DNA from: Halomonas elongata DSM 2581
GTDB lineage: Bacteria > Pseudomonadota > Gammaproteobacteria > Pseudomonadales > Halomonadaceae
Assembly (NCBI RefSeq): GCF_000196875.2
Contig: NC_014532.2
Span: forward strand, 1,116,001-1,180,000
DNA length: 64,000 nucleotides
Reading direction: 5' to 3'
The notes under the pieces were generated by a model. That model did no database searches and was not told the DNA's origin. It was given only the letters and a program-made list of their open reading frames with translations. Of this stretch, positions 36,654 through 47,478 are shown in pieces. Each line of letters starts with the position of its first letter. Position 1 is the first letter of the stretch. The position numbers and the translations under genes were made by a program.

Positions 36654-37654
36654 AGCGTGCGTTGAAGTTTCTGCCGCCGCTGATGATCCTGGTGGCACTG
36701 ATCGTCGGCGGAGGATACCGTTACTGGGAAACGCGTTTCGATGTGCCGCTGGCGATCGATGCGCCGGTCATCTATGAGGTGTCGGAAGGCGCGGGCTACC
36801 ACCGGGTCATCGCCGAGCTCGATGAGCGCGGTATCATCGAGGATGGCTGGGCCTTCCGCCTGTTGACGCGCCTCGAACCCGATGCCGTGCCGGCGCTTCG
36901 CCCCGGGGAATATCGGCTCGAACCGGGCATGGACGGGCAGGCGCTGCTCGAGCGGCTGCGTCGTCACGAAGTGGTCAGGTACGGCCTGACCATCCCCGAG
37001 GGCTGGACCTTCGACCAGATGCGCGATGCCCTGGATGGGGCCGAAAAGCTCGAGCACGATACCCGCGAGTTGAGCGACGCCGAGATCATGGCGCAGTTGG
37101 GTCGTGAGGGCGAACATCCGGAAGGTCGTTTCTTCCCCGATACTTATCGGTATCGCAAGGGCGTCAGCGATCTCGAGATCCTGCGCCAGGCTCTGGAGCG
37201 GATGGACGAGCGTCTCGCGGCGGCCTGGTCCGAGCGTGCCGAGGACCTTCCCCTGGAAACTCCCTACGAGGCGTTGATCCTGGCCTCGCTGGTGGAGCGC
37301 GAAACCGGTGCACCGGGGGAGCGGGGGCGCATCGCCGGGGTATTCGTGCGTCGGCTCGAGCGAGGCATGCGCCTGCAGACCGACCCCACCGTGATCTATG
37401 GCATGGGCGAGAATTACGATGGCAACATCACCCGTGCCGATCTGCGCGAGGCCACGCCCTACAACACCTATGTGATCGAGGGCCTGCCGCCGACGCCGAT
37501 CGCTCTGCCGGGACGCGCCTCCCTGGAGGCGGCCGTGAATCCCGCCGAGGGCGATGCGCTCTATTTCGTCTCGCGCGGCGATGGTACGCATCATTTCTCG
37601 CGCACGCTGCGCGAGCACAACAACGCCGTCAATCGCTACATTCGCAACCGTTGA
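36650..37654 (+). CDS. mltG: endolytic murein transglycosylase MltG
   Basis: MltG cuts nascent glycan strands and limits their length. The 334-aa product has one membrane helix (about 7-24) followed by a periplasmic YceG domain. The catalytic Glu lies in SLVERETG (E216 or E218), followed by LQTDPTVIYGMG. It starts at the ATG overlapping the pabC stop. The E. coli gene order pabC-mltG-tmk is kept. Confidence 0.95.
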   Translation: MKRALKFLPPLMILVALIVGGGYRYWETRFDVPLAIDAPVIYEVSEGAGYHRVIAELDERGIIEDGWAFRLLTRLEPDAVPALRPGEYRLEPGMDGQALLERLRRHEVVRYGLTIPEGWTFDQMRDALDGAEKLEHDTRELSDAEIMAQLGREGEHPEGRFFPDTYRYRKGVSDLEILRQALERMDERLAAAWSERAEDLPLETPYEALILASLVERETGAPGERGRIAGVFVRRLERGMRLQTDPTVIYGMGENYDGNITRADLREATPYNTYVIEGLPPTPIALPGRASLEAAVNPAEGDALYFVSRGDGTHHFSRTLREHNNAVNRYIRNR

Positions 37655-39312
<1,658 letters not shown>

Positions 39313-39368
39313 ACCGGCCGAGTACGTCGCATACCACTCCATCCATTCACAACCGGTGAAGCTAGCGC

Positions 39369-40196
39369 ATGTTTGTCGATTCCCACTGTCATCTCGACCG
39401 CCTCGATCCGCGCACCCATGACGGTGATGTCGGGGCAGCCCTGGAGGCGGCCCGCGCCCGTGACGTGCGCCAGTTCCTGGCCATCGCGACGACGCTCGAG
39501 GGCGTGCCCGGCCTCGCCGCCCTCGCTCGCGAACACGATGACGTGGTGATTTCCGCCGGCGTCCATCCCCTGCACGAGGTGCCCGAGGAGCCGAGCGTCG
39601 AGGCCATCATGGAAACGGCCGACGGCCATGGCGCTGTGGCCATCGGCGAGACCGGGCTCGACTATCACTATGATGGCGTGCCGCGTGAAGTGCAGTACGA
39701 GCGCTTTCGCCGCCACCTGATCGCGGCCACCCAGCTCGGCCTGCCGGTGATCATCCATACTCGCGAGGCTCGGGAAGATACCCTGGCGCTGATACGCGAA
39801 CACGTCGATCCCGAGGTGGGCGGCGTGCTGCACTGCTTCACCGAGGACCTGGACATGGCCCGCGAAGCGGTCGGCATGGGGTTCCATATCTCGCTGTCGG
39901 GCATCGTCACCTTCCGCAATGCCACCTCGGTGCGTGAGCTGGCGAGCCGCTTGCCGCTGGATCGCATGTTGATCGAGACCGACAGCCCTTATCTGGCGCC
40001 GGTTCCTCATCGTGGCAAGCCCAACGAGCCGGCCTGGGTGGTGGAAGTGGCCGAATGCATTGCCTCCGAGCGCGGCATCAGCGTCGAGGAGGTGGCCATG
40101 CAGACCGCCGCCAACTTCTATCGACTGTTCAAGGCCGCCGCGCCCGAAGCCTCGAGCGAGGTGCGTCAGTCATTGGCCAGGGCTGGCTTGGTCTAG
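39369..40196 (+). CDS. TatD-family metal-dependent DNase
   Basis: The 275-aa product has the metal motifs D-S-H-C-H-L-D at the N terminus, GETGLDYHYD, VIIHTREA, HCFTED and ETDSPYLAP. In genome position (after holB) it matches E. coli YcfH. TatD-family proteins show 3'-5' exonuclease or D-aminoacyl-tRNA deacylase activity depending on member. The ribosome binding site is weak (GTGAAG). Confidence 0.9.
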   Translation: MFVDSHCHLDRLDPRTHDGDVGAALEAARARDVRQFLAIATTLEGVPGLAALAREHDDVVISAGVHPLHEVPEEPSVEAIMETADGHGAVAIGETGLDYHYDGVPREVQYERFRRHLIAATQLGLPVIIHTREAREDTLALIREHVDPEVGGVLHCFTEDLDMAREAVGMGFHISLSGIVTFRNATSVRELASRLPLDRMLIETDSPYLAPVPHRGKPNEPAWVVEVAECIASERGISVEEVAMQTAANFYRLFKAAAPEASSEVRQSLARAGLV

Positions 40197-40240
40197 TCCC
40201 CGGGCAAAGACGAGAAAGCCCGGTGCCGGAAGGAGGGCGC

Positions 40241-40801
40241 ATGCATCTGGATTCACTGCTGGTCGATATCGACGCCTCGGGTGGAATTCCGCCGGTGGAT
40301 CGCTGGGCGCCCGAGCGCGCCGGCGAGATGGACCTGCTGATCGCCGCCGACGGTCGCTGGATTCACGAAGGTGGTGTCATCGGTCGGCCGCGCCTGGTGC
40401 GACTGCTCTCCACCATTCTGCGCCGCGAAGACGATGGCTCCCACTGGCTGGTGACGCCCGTCGAGAAGCAGCGTATCCAGGTCGAGGATCTGGCCTTCAT
40501 CGCCGTCGATGCCGAACGCGATGACCAGGGCGACTGGCATGTCGTCACCAACCTGGGCGATCGGGTGATGCTCGACGACACTCACCGCCTGAGTGTCACC
40601 GCCACGCCGCGTGGTGAATGGGTTCCCGAAGTGCCGGTGCGCTTCGGGCTCGCCGCGCGGCTGGGGCGCAATCTCTTCTATCGACTGATCGAGCAGGCCG
40701 AGGAGCGGGTCGACGAGCGAGGCGACGCCTGGCTGGGGCTGACCAGTGGCGGTGCCTGGCATCCGCTGGGGCGGCTGGACGGCGAGGCGCCATGCGTTTG
40801 A
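40241..40801 (+). CDS. DUF1285 protein
   Basis: The 186-aa protein fits DUF1285: P-P-V-D-R-W-x-P near 26, DGRWIHEGGVIGRPRLVRLLSTILRRE-type strand-helix, VTPVEKQRIQVEDLAFIAV and NLGDRVMLDD. Function is unknown. AGGAGG supports the ATG at 40241. It overlaps the helicase start by 10 nt, so the two are probably translated together. Confidence 0.85.
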   Translation: MHLDSLLVDIDASGGIPPVDRWAPERAGEMDLLIAADGRWIHEGGVIGRPRLVRLLSTILRREDDGSHWLVTPVEKQRIQVEDLAFIAVDAERDDQGDWHVVTNLGDRVMLDDTHRLSVTATPRGEWVPEVPVRFGLAARLGRNLFYRLIEQAEERVDERGDAWLGLTSGGAWHPLGRLDGEAPCV

Positions 40802-42990
40802 CGCCGGAACAGCGCGCCGTCGTGGCGCATGATGGAGGCCATGCCCGGGTCGCAGCGGTAGCCGGTGCCGGCAAGACCACCACCCTGGTCGCCCGGGTGC
40901 TGAGACTGCTCGAGCGAGGCGTCGACCCGACACGCCTGCTGGTGTTGATGTTCAACCGCTCCGCCCGCGAAGACTTCCAGACGCGGCTCACGGCCATGGC
41001 GCCGGCGGGGCAGCGGTTGCCCGACGTGCGAACCTTTCACTCTCTGGGACATCGCCTCAGCCAGAGCCTGACCCGCTGGGGCGTGCTGGCGCCACGCCAG
41101 TTGCTGACAGCCGACTGGCAGCTCGAACGCCTGTTGCGCCAGGCGTCGCTGAATGCCCTGGAAGGGGCGCCCGAGGCGCGCGAGACCGCCCTCGACGCCG
41201 ACAAGCTGGAAGCCCTGGCGCACTTCTGCGGGCTGGTCAAGGCGGAAATGGCCGAGCCCGCCGAGCTCTATGCACGGCTCGATTTCGGCGATGGCACCGA
41301 GCACTTCGTGGGCGCCTTCGAGCAGGCCGAGACCCTGCTCGCCGAGCATGGCCTGATGACCTACGCCGACCTGATCTACCGCCCGCTGCGGGCCCTGGAG
41401 GCCGACGCCGGTCTGCGCGATCGGGTGCAGGGCTTTCTCGATCACGTCATCATCGACGAATATCAGGACATCAATGTCGCCCAGCAGCGCCTGCTGGCCG
41501 TACTGGCGGGTCGCCAGGCGGCAGTGATGGCGGTGGGGGATGCCAACCAGTGCATCTATGAATGGCGCGGTGCCCATCCCGACACCATGCTCGAGAACTT
41601 CACCGCGACCTTCGGCGCCGCCCACGATTACCCGCTCTCGACGACCTTCCGGCATGGCCATGCCCTGGCGCTGGTGGCCAATCATGCCATCGACGCCAAC
41701 CGGCGCCGCCCCGACCAGATCTGCCTGGCCGCGCCCGACAATCCGGCCACGCAACTGGCGGTGAATCAGGGCAGTCAGGCACTGCTCGACGAACTCGCCG
41801 CCTGGCAACGCCAGGGCCGAAACCTCTCGGAGGCCTGTCTGCTGGTGCGTAGCTGGGCGCTGTCGGTGCCGCTGCAACTGGCGCTGCTGCGCGCCGGAAT
41901 TCCCTTCCGGCTGGCTCGGGAGGATCGCTTCGTGTTCCGCCTGCCGTTGGTCGAGGCGTTGGCGGGCTATCTGATGCTGGCCCGGGACGCTTCCCTGCTG
42001 CAGGACCCCGGCCATCTGCTGACGTTGTTGTCCCAGCCGACGCCCTTCGTGCCCCGCGAGCGTCTATCGGCACTGGCGGCGCGCCTGGCCGAGACCCAAC
42101 GCTGGCCCGAGCGTCACGATCCGTTGCTGGAAGGCATCAAGCCCCATCAGCGGCGTACCCTCAAGCGTCGCTGGGCTCTGCTGTGCGAACTGCCCAAACG
42201 CTCGAGCTGGTCGCCGGCCCGCCTGCTCGGCCATGTGATCGAAGAGGTGGAGGCGGAGAAGGTGCTCAAGCGGGCCGCCGCGCGTCGCGACAAGGGCGAG
42301 GAAGACGTGCGCCTGCTGGATGTGCTCATCGAGCAGGCCGGCGAGGTGAGCGACCTGGCAGCCTTCACCGACCTGTTGCGTCGGCCGGTGGAGAACCGCG
42401 ACGATGGTGTGCTGATCAACACGGTGCACGGTGCCAAGGGGCTTGAGTGGCCGCTGGTGATGCTGGCTGGCACCAACGAGGAAGATTTTCCCCACTATAC
42501 TCGGGACAACCCGCTGACGCCCCAGCGGCTCGAGGAAGAACGTCGGCTTTTCTATGTCGCCATTACCCGTGCCCGGGAGCGTCTGGTGATGCTGCACGAT
42601 GGCGGCGAGCACCGGCCCAGCCGTTTTCTCGGCGAAACCGCCTGGCAGGATGGCCAGCGCGTGGCGCAACGCCTTGCGGGGTCACAAGAGACTACCCCCG
42701 TCGCGGTAGCGCGCCCCGACCTGGTGCGCCGTTATCTGTCGGCCCTGTCGCCCGAGACGCCGATTGAACTGCCTGTCGAGGCAGCCGAAACGCCGGGGGT
42801 TGCCGAGCGCGCTGCCGACTATCGGGTCGGCCAGCGGTTGAATCACGCTGTATTCGGCGAAGGCGAGATCAGCGTGGTGGAGGGCGATCCGGCCAATCCG
42901 GTGATCGAAGTCCGTTTCCTGCAGGCTGGCCGGCGACGCCTGATCGCCAGCCGAGCGCCCATCGAATTGCTGGAAGGAGAGCACGCATGA
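40792..42990 (+). CDS. UvrD/Rep-family superfamily 1 DNA helicase
   Basis: The 732-aa product has Walker A A-G-A-G-K-T-T, motif II I-D-E-Y-Q-D-I-N, motif III GDANQCIYEWRGAHPD, motif V NTVHGAKGLEW and motif VI YVAITRARERL. A C-terminal Tudor-like segment (VGQRLNHAVFGEGEISVVEG) resembles that of PcrA/UvrD. It is a second UvrD-like protein rather than UvrD itself, since motif II has E-Y-Q-D. The likely role is DNA repair or fork rescue. Start at 40792 is inside the DUF1285 3' end; stop overlaps the sulfurtransferase ATG. Confidence 0.88.
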   Translation: MRLTPEQRAVVAHDGGHARVAAVAGAGKTTTLVARVLRLLERGVDPTRLLVLMFNRSAREDFQTRLTAMAPAGQRLPDVRTFHSLGHRLSQSLTRWGVLAPRQLLTADWQLERLLRQASLNALEGAPEARETALDADKLEALAHFCGLVKAEMAEPAELYARLDFGDGTEHFVGAFEQAETLLAEHGLMTYADLIYRPLRALEADAGLRDRVQGFLDHVIIDEYQDINVAQQRLLAVLAGRQAAVMAVGDANQCIYEWRGAHPDTMLENFTATFGAAHDYPLSTTFRHGHALALVANHAIDANRRRPDQICLAAPDNPATQLAVNQGSQALLDELAAWQRQGRNLSEACLLVRSWALSVPLQLALLRAGIPFRLAREDRFVFRLPLVEALAGYLMLARDASLLQDPGHLLTLLSQPTPFVPRERLSALAARLAETQRWPERHDPLLEGIKPHQRRTLKRRWALLCELPKRSSWSPARLLGHVIEEVEAEKVLKRAAARRDKGEEDVRLLDVLIEQAGEVSDLAAFTDLLRRPVENRDDGVLINTVHGAKGLEWPLVMLAGTNEEDFPHYTRDNPLTPQRLEEERRLFYVAITRARERLVMLHDGGEHRPSRFLGETAWQDGQRVAQRLAGSQETTPVAVARPDLVRRYLSALSPETPIELPVEAAETPGVAERAADYRVGQRLNHAVFGEGEISVVEGDPANPVIEVRFLQAGRRRLIASRAPIELLEGEHA

Positions 42991-43811
42991 GCGATGTCCT
43001 GATCGGTGCCGAAGAGTTGCATCACTGGCTTCAGGAGCAGCCGACACCCGTGGTGCTGGATTGTCGGGCTCGGCTCGGCGATCCCGAGGCCGGGATTCGT
43101 CTGTGGCGCGAAGGGCATGTGCCCACCAGCCGTCATCTGGATCTCGACCGCGACCTGGCCTCGTCGCCCGGCGTGCGGGGCCGGCATCCGCTTCCCGAGC
43201 CCGGCGACTTTGCCGCGACGCTGCGCCGGCTCGGCGTCGAGCCCGGCCGCCCGGTGGTGGTGTATGACGATATGGGCGGACAGCTCGCAGCGGCCCGCGC
43301 CTGGTGGATGCTGGCCCAGTGGGCGGGGCACCCGGACGTGAGAGTGCTCGATGGCGGGTTGCCGGCCTGGCGCGAGGCGGGCGGTACGCTGGTCGAGGGC
43401 GAGCAGGCGGAGACCTCGGCAAGTGACTGGGCGCCGGTCTTCGATGACGACACCTGGGTCGAGGCCGACGAGGTCTTTTCCAGCCGGGCGCTGAAGCTCG
43501 ATGCACGTTCACGGGAGCGTTTTCGTGGCGAGAACGAGCCGGTGGATGCGCTGGCAGGGCATATCCCCGGTGCGCGCTGCCGGCCCAGTGCAGACAACCT
43601 GGACGAGAGCGGGCGTTTCAAGTCACCGGAGGCGCTGCGCGAGGCCTTTCCGGGGGCGAGCGATGTCATCAGCTACTGCGGCTCCGGCGTCACCGCCTGC
43701 CACAATATCCTGGCCCACGCCGTGGCCGGCCTGCCGTTGCCCAAGCTCTACGTCGGTTCGTGGAGCGAGTGGATTCGCGATCCGGCGAGGCCCGTCGCCA
43801 CGGGTGACTAG
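42987..43811 (+). CDS. two-domain sulfurtransferase (rhodanese)
   Basis: The 274-aa protein has two rhodanese domains. The second carries the active loop C-G-S-G-V-T-A near residue 231, a pattern typical of mercaptopyruvate sulfurtransferases (SseA), while thiosulfate-type enzymes have C-R-K-G. Residues LDGGLPAWREAGG mark the interdomain part. The ATG overlaps the helicase stop. Cyanide or sulfur-relay roles are possible; the substrate is inferred from the loop only. Confidence 0.87.
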   Translation: MSDVLIGAEELHHWLQEQPTPVVLDCRARLGDPEAGIRLWREGHVPTSRHLDLDRDLASSPGVRGRHPLPEPGDFAATLRRLGVEPGRPVVVYDDMGGQLAAARAWWMLAQWAGHPDVRVLDGGLPAWREAGGTLVEGEQAETSASDWAPVFDDDTWVEADEVFSSRALKLDARSRERFRGENEPVDALAGHIPGARCRPSADNLDESGRFKSPEALREAFPGASDVISYCGSGVTACHNILAHAVAGLPLPKLYVGSWSEWIRDPARPVATGD

Positions 43812-43828
43812 GCAGCCCATCCGAGCAC

Positions 43829-44599
43829 CTAGAAGTTGTAGTTGATGAATCCGCCCACGTAGGACTGGGTCGCATCACCGATCGCGTCGACGATGGGGCT
43901 ATCCTTGGCGTCGCCGGTCAGGCGTGACACGCCGACGATGCCCGTGATGGACCATGTCCGCGTGAGATAATAACTGGCGCTGGCATTGGCGCCGATGCGG
44001 AAATAGCCCTCGTTCGGTGAGTACGCATCCAGCCCCGAGCGCCGGCTTTCCCGAGCGGAAATGCCGAACATGTCCTCGGTCCAGGCATTGCTCCCATAGG
44101 CAATGTTCGGGCCCAGCGAAACGGCGAGCCGCTGGGTCAAGCGCGAGCGCCAATGCGCCTTGGCGGTGGCATGGTAGCCATCCACGTCTCCGCTCAGAGG
44201 CGTTTCCACGGCCGCGCTGTACTGCCAATGTCCCGCGGTGTATTCGGTTCGCAACCCCGCCGTGACGCCTCCGTCGACCTTATCCAGGTGGTGCAGATCG
44301 TCGTCGTTGTCGCGCCCGAAGGTGTAACCGAGGAACGGCGATACCCGCCAGCCATTCCGATGAATGACATTCCAGCCCACGCCATCGCGCATGTTGATAT
44401 ACATGCTGTCGCCATAGGTCAGGTTGACCGCTGGCCATGCGGACGTCTCGTAATCGTCGCTTCCCAGATAATCGGGAGCGTAAATCGCTCCCGCGCCCAG
44501 ACTTCCTTGCCAGCCGCTGTCCTGTGCCTGGCTGGGCATTGCCACCGCCAGCATCGGTAGCGTCACGGCCAGCACTGCGTATCGATATCCTGCCTGCAT
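43829..44599 (-). CDS. MipA/OmpV-family outer-membrane protein
   Basis: The 256-aa product has a signal peptide ending A-M-P-S-Q-A-Q, then GAGAIYAPDYLGSDDYETSAWPAV-like MipA start, alternating beta strands and a C-terminal aromatic residue (I-N-Y-N-F) for barrel insertion. MipA scaffolds murein enzymes in E. coli; OmpV types act as porins. It is convergent with the sulfurtransferase, with 17 nt between stops. Confidence 0.88.
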   Translation of the reverse strand: MQAGYRYAVLAVTLPMLAVAMPSQAQDSGWQGSLGAGAIYAPDYLGSDDYETSAWPAVNLTYGDSMYINMRDGVGWNVIHRNGWRVSPFLGYTFGRDNDDDLHHLDKVDGGVTAGLRTEYTAGHWQYSAAVETPLSGDVDGYHATAKAHWRSRLTQRLAVSLGPNIAYGSNAWTEDMFGISARESRRSGLDAYSPNEGYFRIGANASASYYLTRTWSITGIVGVSRLTGDAKDSPIVDAIGDATQSYVGGFINYNF

Positions 44600-44623
44600 G
44601 CCGCCCGACTCCCTGGATTCATT

Positions 44624-44773
44624 TCATGACCACCGGTTGGCCGCCCGCCACGTTGCGGGCACACGCTCCGGTCCTTTACATACGATATCGTAGGTATCCT
44701 TGCCGCACCAGCCGGTATACTGGTCGTCCACCATGACCACCTGGGTGGCGTTGAAGACGTGCGTGGCCCCCAA
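44624..44773 (-). pseudogene. unrecognised open fragment upstream of mipA
   Basis: The minus strand is open from a TAG at 44807 down to a TGA at 44624. The peptide contains GATHVFNATQVVMVDDQ and W-C-G-K-D-T-Y-D-I-V-C-K-G and looks protein-like, but no start codon has a ribosome binding site (TTG at 44773, ATG at 44734). It is in the same frame as the WGR gene, from which two TAG codons in a 21-bp tandem repeat separate it. It may be a gene remnant or the end of a formerly longer protein. I do not recognise it. Confidence 0.25.
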
Positions 44774-44792
44774 TATCGGAACAAGCTGATTG

Positions 44793-44831
44793 ATGACACT
44801 GTGGTACTAGTTTATGACACTGTAGTACTAG
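44793..44831. repeat. 21-bp tandem repeat
   Basis: ATGACACTGTGGTACTAG (44793-44810) and ATGACACTGTAGTACTAG (44814-44831) differ at one base and are separated by TTT, a period of 21 bp. On the minus strand each copy carries a TAG in frame with the WGR gene, the first being its stop codon. Confidence 0.85.
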
Positions 44832-45109
44832 GCGGAGTCGAGCAAGGAGAGTTGCCTCACGGCATCCTGCCCCTCGGGGCTGTGATCGTCGGCTTCCAGA
44901 ACCTTGTGAAAGCCTCGCGAGGTCTGGATGGTTGCCTCGTCGTCTAGCCACATCATCGCCTGGGCGTGGTCGTCGGCGAGCTGGTGTTTCAGGCCGCCGA
45001 ACTGGGTACCGATCTGCCCCCAGGCGCGGCTGAATATCCAGTCACCGAACATGTCCTGGTGGACATGTATCAGCACATAATCATGGTCAGTTTCCCAGCG
45101 GACGATCAC
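44828..45109 (-). CDS. WGR-domain small protein
   Basis: The 93-aa product has the WGR pattern: VLIHVHQDMFGDWIFSRAWG then Q-I-G-T, followed by a helix (HAQAMMWLDDEATIQTSRGF). WGR domains bind nucleic acid in PARPs and MolR-like proteins; stand-alone forms are uncharacterised. The start is GTG at 45109 with GGAG 6 nt upstream. The canonical Trp-Gly-Arg is W-G-Q here. The gene ends in a 21-bp tandem repeat. It diverges from pdxB; a CATGTAACATG palindrome (45151-45161) lies between. Confidence 0.65.
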   Translation of the reverse strand: MIVRWETDHDYVLIHVHQDMFGDWIFSRAWGQIGTQFGGLKHQLADDHAQAMMWLDDEATIQTSRGFHKVLEADDHSPEGQDAVRQLSLLDSA

Positions 45110-45225
45110 GGTGGCTCCGGTGTTGGTTGCGTGGCAGCGTGGTGCCGCTCATGTAACATGATCGCTATTGTAAGGCCTTGTGCCCGGTGCTCAAAGCCGG
45201 CGGGCCGGTGCGGGAGGATGCCATC

Positions 45226-46365
45226 ATGAGAATTGTCGTCGATGCCAATGTGCCCGAGGCCCAGCGCTGTTTCGGCGCCCTGGGCCAGGTGGTCAGTGTG
45301 CCTGGGCGCGAGATAGACGCCGCGACGGTACGCGATGCCGATGCCCTGGTGGTGCGTTCGGTCACCCGGGTCGACGAGGCCCTGGTGGCCGATTCCCGTT
45401 TGCGCTTCGTCGGCACCTGCACCATCGGCACCGACCATGTCGATGACCGGGCGTTGTCCGAGCGCGGGATCGGGTTCGCCAGTGCGCCGGGGTGCAATGC
45501 CGAGGCGGTGGTCGATTACGTGCTGGCGAGTCTGGCGACCCTGGCCGAGCGCGGTGGCTTTCGGCTTACCGAGCGCCGCGTGGGTATCGTCGGTGTCGGC
45601 AATGTGGGCGGGCGACTGCTGGCACGGCTGAAGGCGCTGGGCATCGACTGCCTGGCCTGTGATCCGCCGCGTGCCGAAGAGGAGGGCGGCACGGGATTCG
45701 TCGATCTGGATACCCTGATCGACGACTGTGATGTGCTCTGCCTGCACACGCCCCTGGTGGAGGATGGTCCGCATGCCACGCGTCACTTGCTCGATGCCCG
45801 TCGAATCGCCGAATTGACGCCGGGTACGCTGGTGCTCAATGCCGGTCGGGGAGATTGCGTGGACGGTCGGGCTCTGCGGAGCCGCTTGTCGGGGCAGGGC
45901 GATATCCCGGCGGTGCTGGATGTCTGGGAGAACGAGCCTGCGATCGACGCGGCCTTGCGTGACCAGTCGGCACTCGCCACACCGCATGTCGCCGGTTACA
46001 GCCTGGATGGCAAGTTGCGTGGCACACACCAGGTGTATCGAGCCCTGGCTCGCCATGTCGGGCTCCCTGCCCGGCTGGGCGAGGCCGACCTGATGCCGGC
46101 ACCGCCGGTGCCGCGCCTCGTGCTGGATGGTGGACTCGAGATGGAAGAAGCGCTGAGGCTTTGCATGCGCGCCGTCTACGACCCGCGCCGCGACCACGAT
46201 GCCCTGGAACATCTGGCACGGACCCGGGGAATGGCGAAGGGCTTCGATGCTTGTCGGGCCGGCTATCCGCTGCGTCGCGAATTCTCGACCCTCGAGGTGG
46301 TTCTCGAAGACGCCGCCGCCGATTTGGCCGAACCGCTATCGGCGGCGGGGTTTCGGGTCGGTTGA
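45226..46365 (+). CDS. pdxB: erythronate-4-phosphate dehydrogenase
   Basis: PdxB oxidises 4-phosphoerythronate in the DXP-dependent pyridoxal phosphate pathway. The 379-aa product has the D-2-hydroxyacid dehydrogenase fold with G-V-G-N-V-G-G in the NAD site, CLHTPL, LNAGRGDCVDGRAL and the catalytic His in TPHVAGYSLDGK. The C-terminal dimerisation region fits PdxB. The ATG at 45226 has GGGAGGA upstream; the earlier frame from 45178 is unconserved. Confidence 0.93.
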   Translation: MRIVVDANVPEAQRCFGALGQVVSVPGREIDAATVRDADALVVRSVTRVDEALVADSRLRFVGTCTIGTDHVDDRALSERGIGFASAPGCNAEAVVDYVLASLATLAERGGFRLTERRVGIVGVGNVGGRLLARLKALGIDCLACDPPRAEEEGGTGFVDLDTLIDDCDVLCLHTPLVEDGPHATRHLLDARRIAELTPGTLVLNAGRGDCVDGRALRSRLSGQGDIPAVLDVWENEPAIDAALRDQSALATPHVAGYSLDGKLRGTHQVYRALARHVGLPARLGEADLMPAPPVPRLVLDGGLEMEEALRLCMRAVYDPRRDHDALEHLARTRGMAKGFDACRAGYPLRREFSTLEVVLEDAAADLAEPLSAAGFRVG

Positions 46366-46408
46366 GGGAAGGACAAGCCGGGTTGTGTCGGTTTTACTTC
46401 CCTCTCAA

Positions 46409-46455
46409 GGCGCAGAGCGCCGTTCTTGCTTCCAGCGGCTCAGCCGCGTTCTTTA
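46409..46455. repeat. paired-hairpin intergenic repeat, copy B
   Basis: GGCGCAGAGCGCC (46409-46421), GTTCTTGCT, then GCGGCTCAGCCGC (46435-46447) and GTTCTT, the same layout as copy A at 29557-29612. It lies between convergent pdxB and htpX and runs up to the htpX stop. Confidence 0.6.
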
Positions 46456-47352
46456 CTGCCGATACGCCGCTTCCTTGAGGGCGCGGATGCGCTCGTCCAG
46501 CGGCGGGTGGCTGGCGAAGAGCTTCTCCATCAGGCGACGTGACTGGCCGGTGGTGATGGCGAAGGCCGTCAGGGTGTCCGGCATCTGATCGGGCATCTGG
46601 GTTTCGGCCTTGAGCCGCGCCAGGGCATTGATCATGGCGCCGCTGCCGGCCAGGCTGGCGCCGGCGGCGTCGGCGCGATATTCGCGGAAGCGCGAGAACC
46701 AGGCGACGATGGCCGAGGCGATCAGGCCGAAGACGATCTCGGCGACGATGACCACCGCGAAGTAGCCGAAGAAGCCCAGCCCTCCGTTGTCATCCTTGCG
46801 CAGGAAGCTGTCGACCACCTGGGCGACAACGCGCGCGAAGAACATCACGAAGGTGTTGAGCACGCCCTGGATCAGCGCCAGGGTCACCATGTCGCCATTG
46901 GCCACGTGGCCGATCTCGTGGGCCAGCACGGCACGGATCTCTTCGGGCTTCATGCGGTTGAGCAGGCCGGCAGAGACCGCCACCAGGGCATCGTCCTTCT
47001 TCCAGCCGGTCGCGAAGGCATTGGATTGCTGGGCCGGAAAGATGCCGACTTCCGGTGTCTTGATGCCGGCATCGCGGGCCAGCTCGGCCACGGTGTCGAG
47101 CAGCCACTTCTCGGTGGCGTTGGAGGGCGTTTCGATGACCACGGTGCCGGTGGAGCGCTTGGCCATCCACTTGGAGATGAACAGCGACACCACTGACCCT
47201 GCCATGCCGAAGATGAAGCAGAAGATCAGCAGCCCGGTCATGTTCATGCCGTTCTGGGAGAGGTAGGCATCCACTCCAAGCAGGCGCAGAGTGATGCTGG
47301 CGACCAGGATGACAGCCAGGTTGGTGCCCAGAAAGAGCAGAATTCTCATCAT
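46453..47352 (-). CDS. htpX: membrane zinc protease HtpX
   Basis: HtpX degrades misfolded inner-membrane proteins alongside FtsH. The 299-aa product starts [14 protein letters not shown], has two N-terminal helices, the zinc motif H-E-I-G-H in [14 protein letters not shown], two more helices and the third ligand in [16 protein letters not shown] supports the ATG at 47352 over the longer frame to 47421. In E. coli it is CpxR/sigma-32 induced; I see no clear site here. Confidence 0.95.
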   Translation of the reverse strand: MMRILLFLGTNLAVILVASITLRLLGVDAYLSQNGMNMTGLLIFCFIFGMAGSVVSLFISKWMAKRSTGTVVIETPSNATEKWLLDTVAELARDAGIKTPEVGIFPAQQSNAFATGWKKDDALVAVSAGLLNRMKPEEIRAVLAHEIGHVANGDMVTLALIQGVLNTFVMFFARVVAQVVDSFLRKDDNGGLGFFGYFAVVIVAEIVFGLIASAIVAWFSRFREYRADAAGASLAGSGAMINALARLKAETQMPDQMPDTLTAFAITTGQSRRLMEKLFASHPPLDERIRALKEAAYRQ

Positions 47353-47478
47353 TGCCGGTTCTCTCCTGTCGAGACTGTCGCGCCCGGCCGGGAATCGGCG
47401 GGCGCGGCAAGTAAAAGCCATTGCTTAGATACGGTCTTTTGCCAAGGGTTTCAAGCTCGGCATCCAGAATGTGCCCAT

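Noticed and set aside
40200..40223. CCGGGC/GCCCGG hairpin after tatD
   Set aside because: Stem of six with a 12-base loop and no T-run; too weak to call a terminator.
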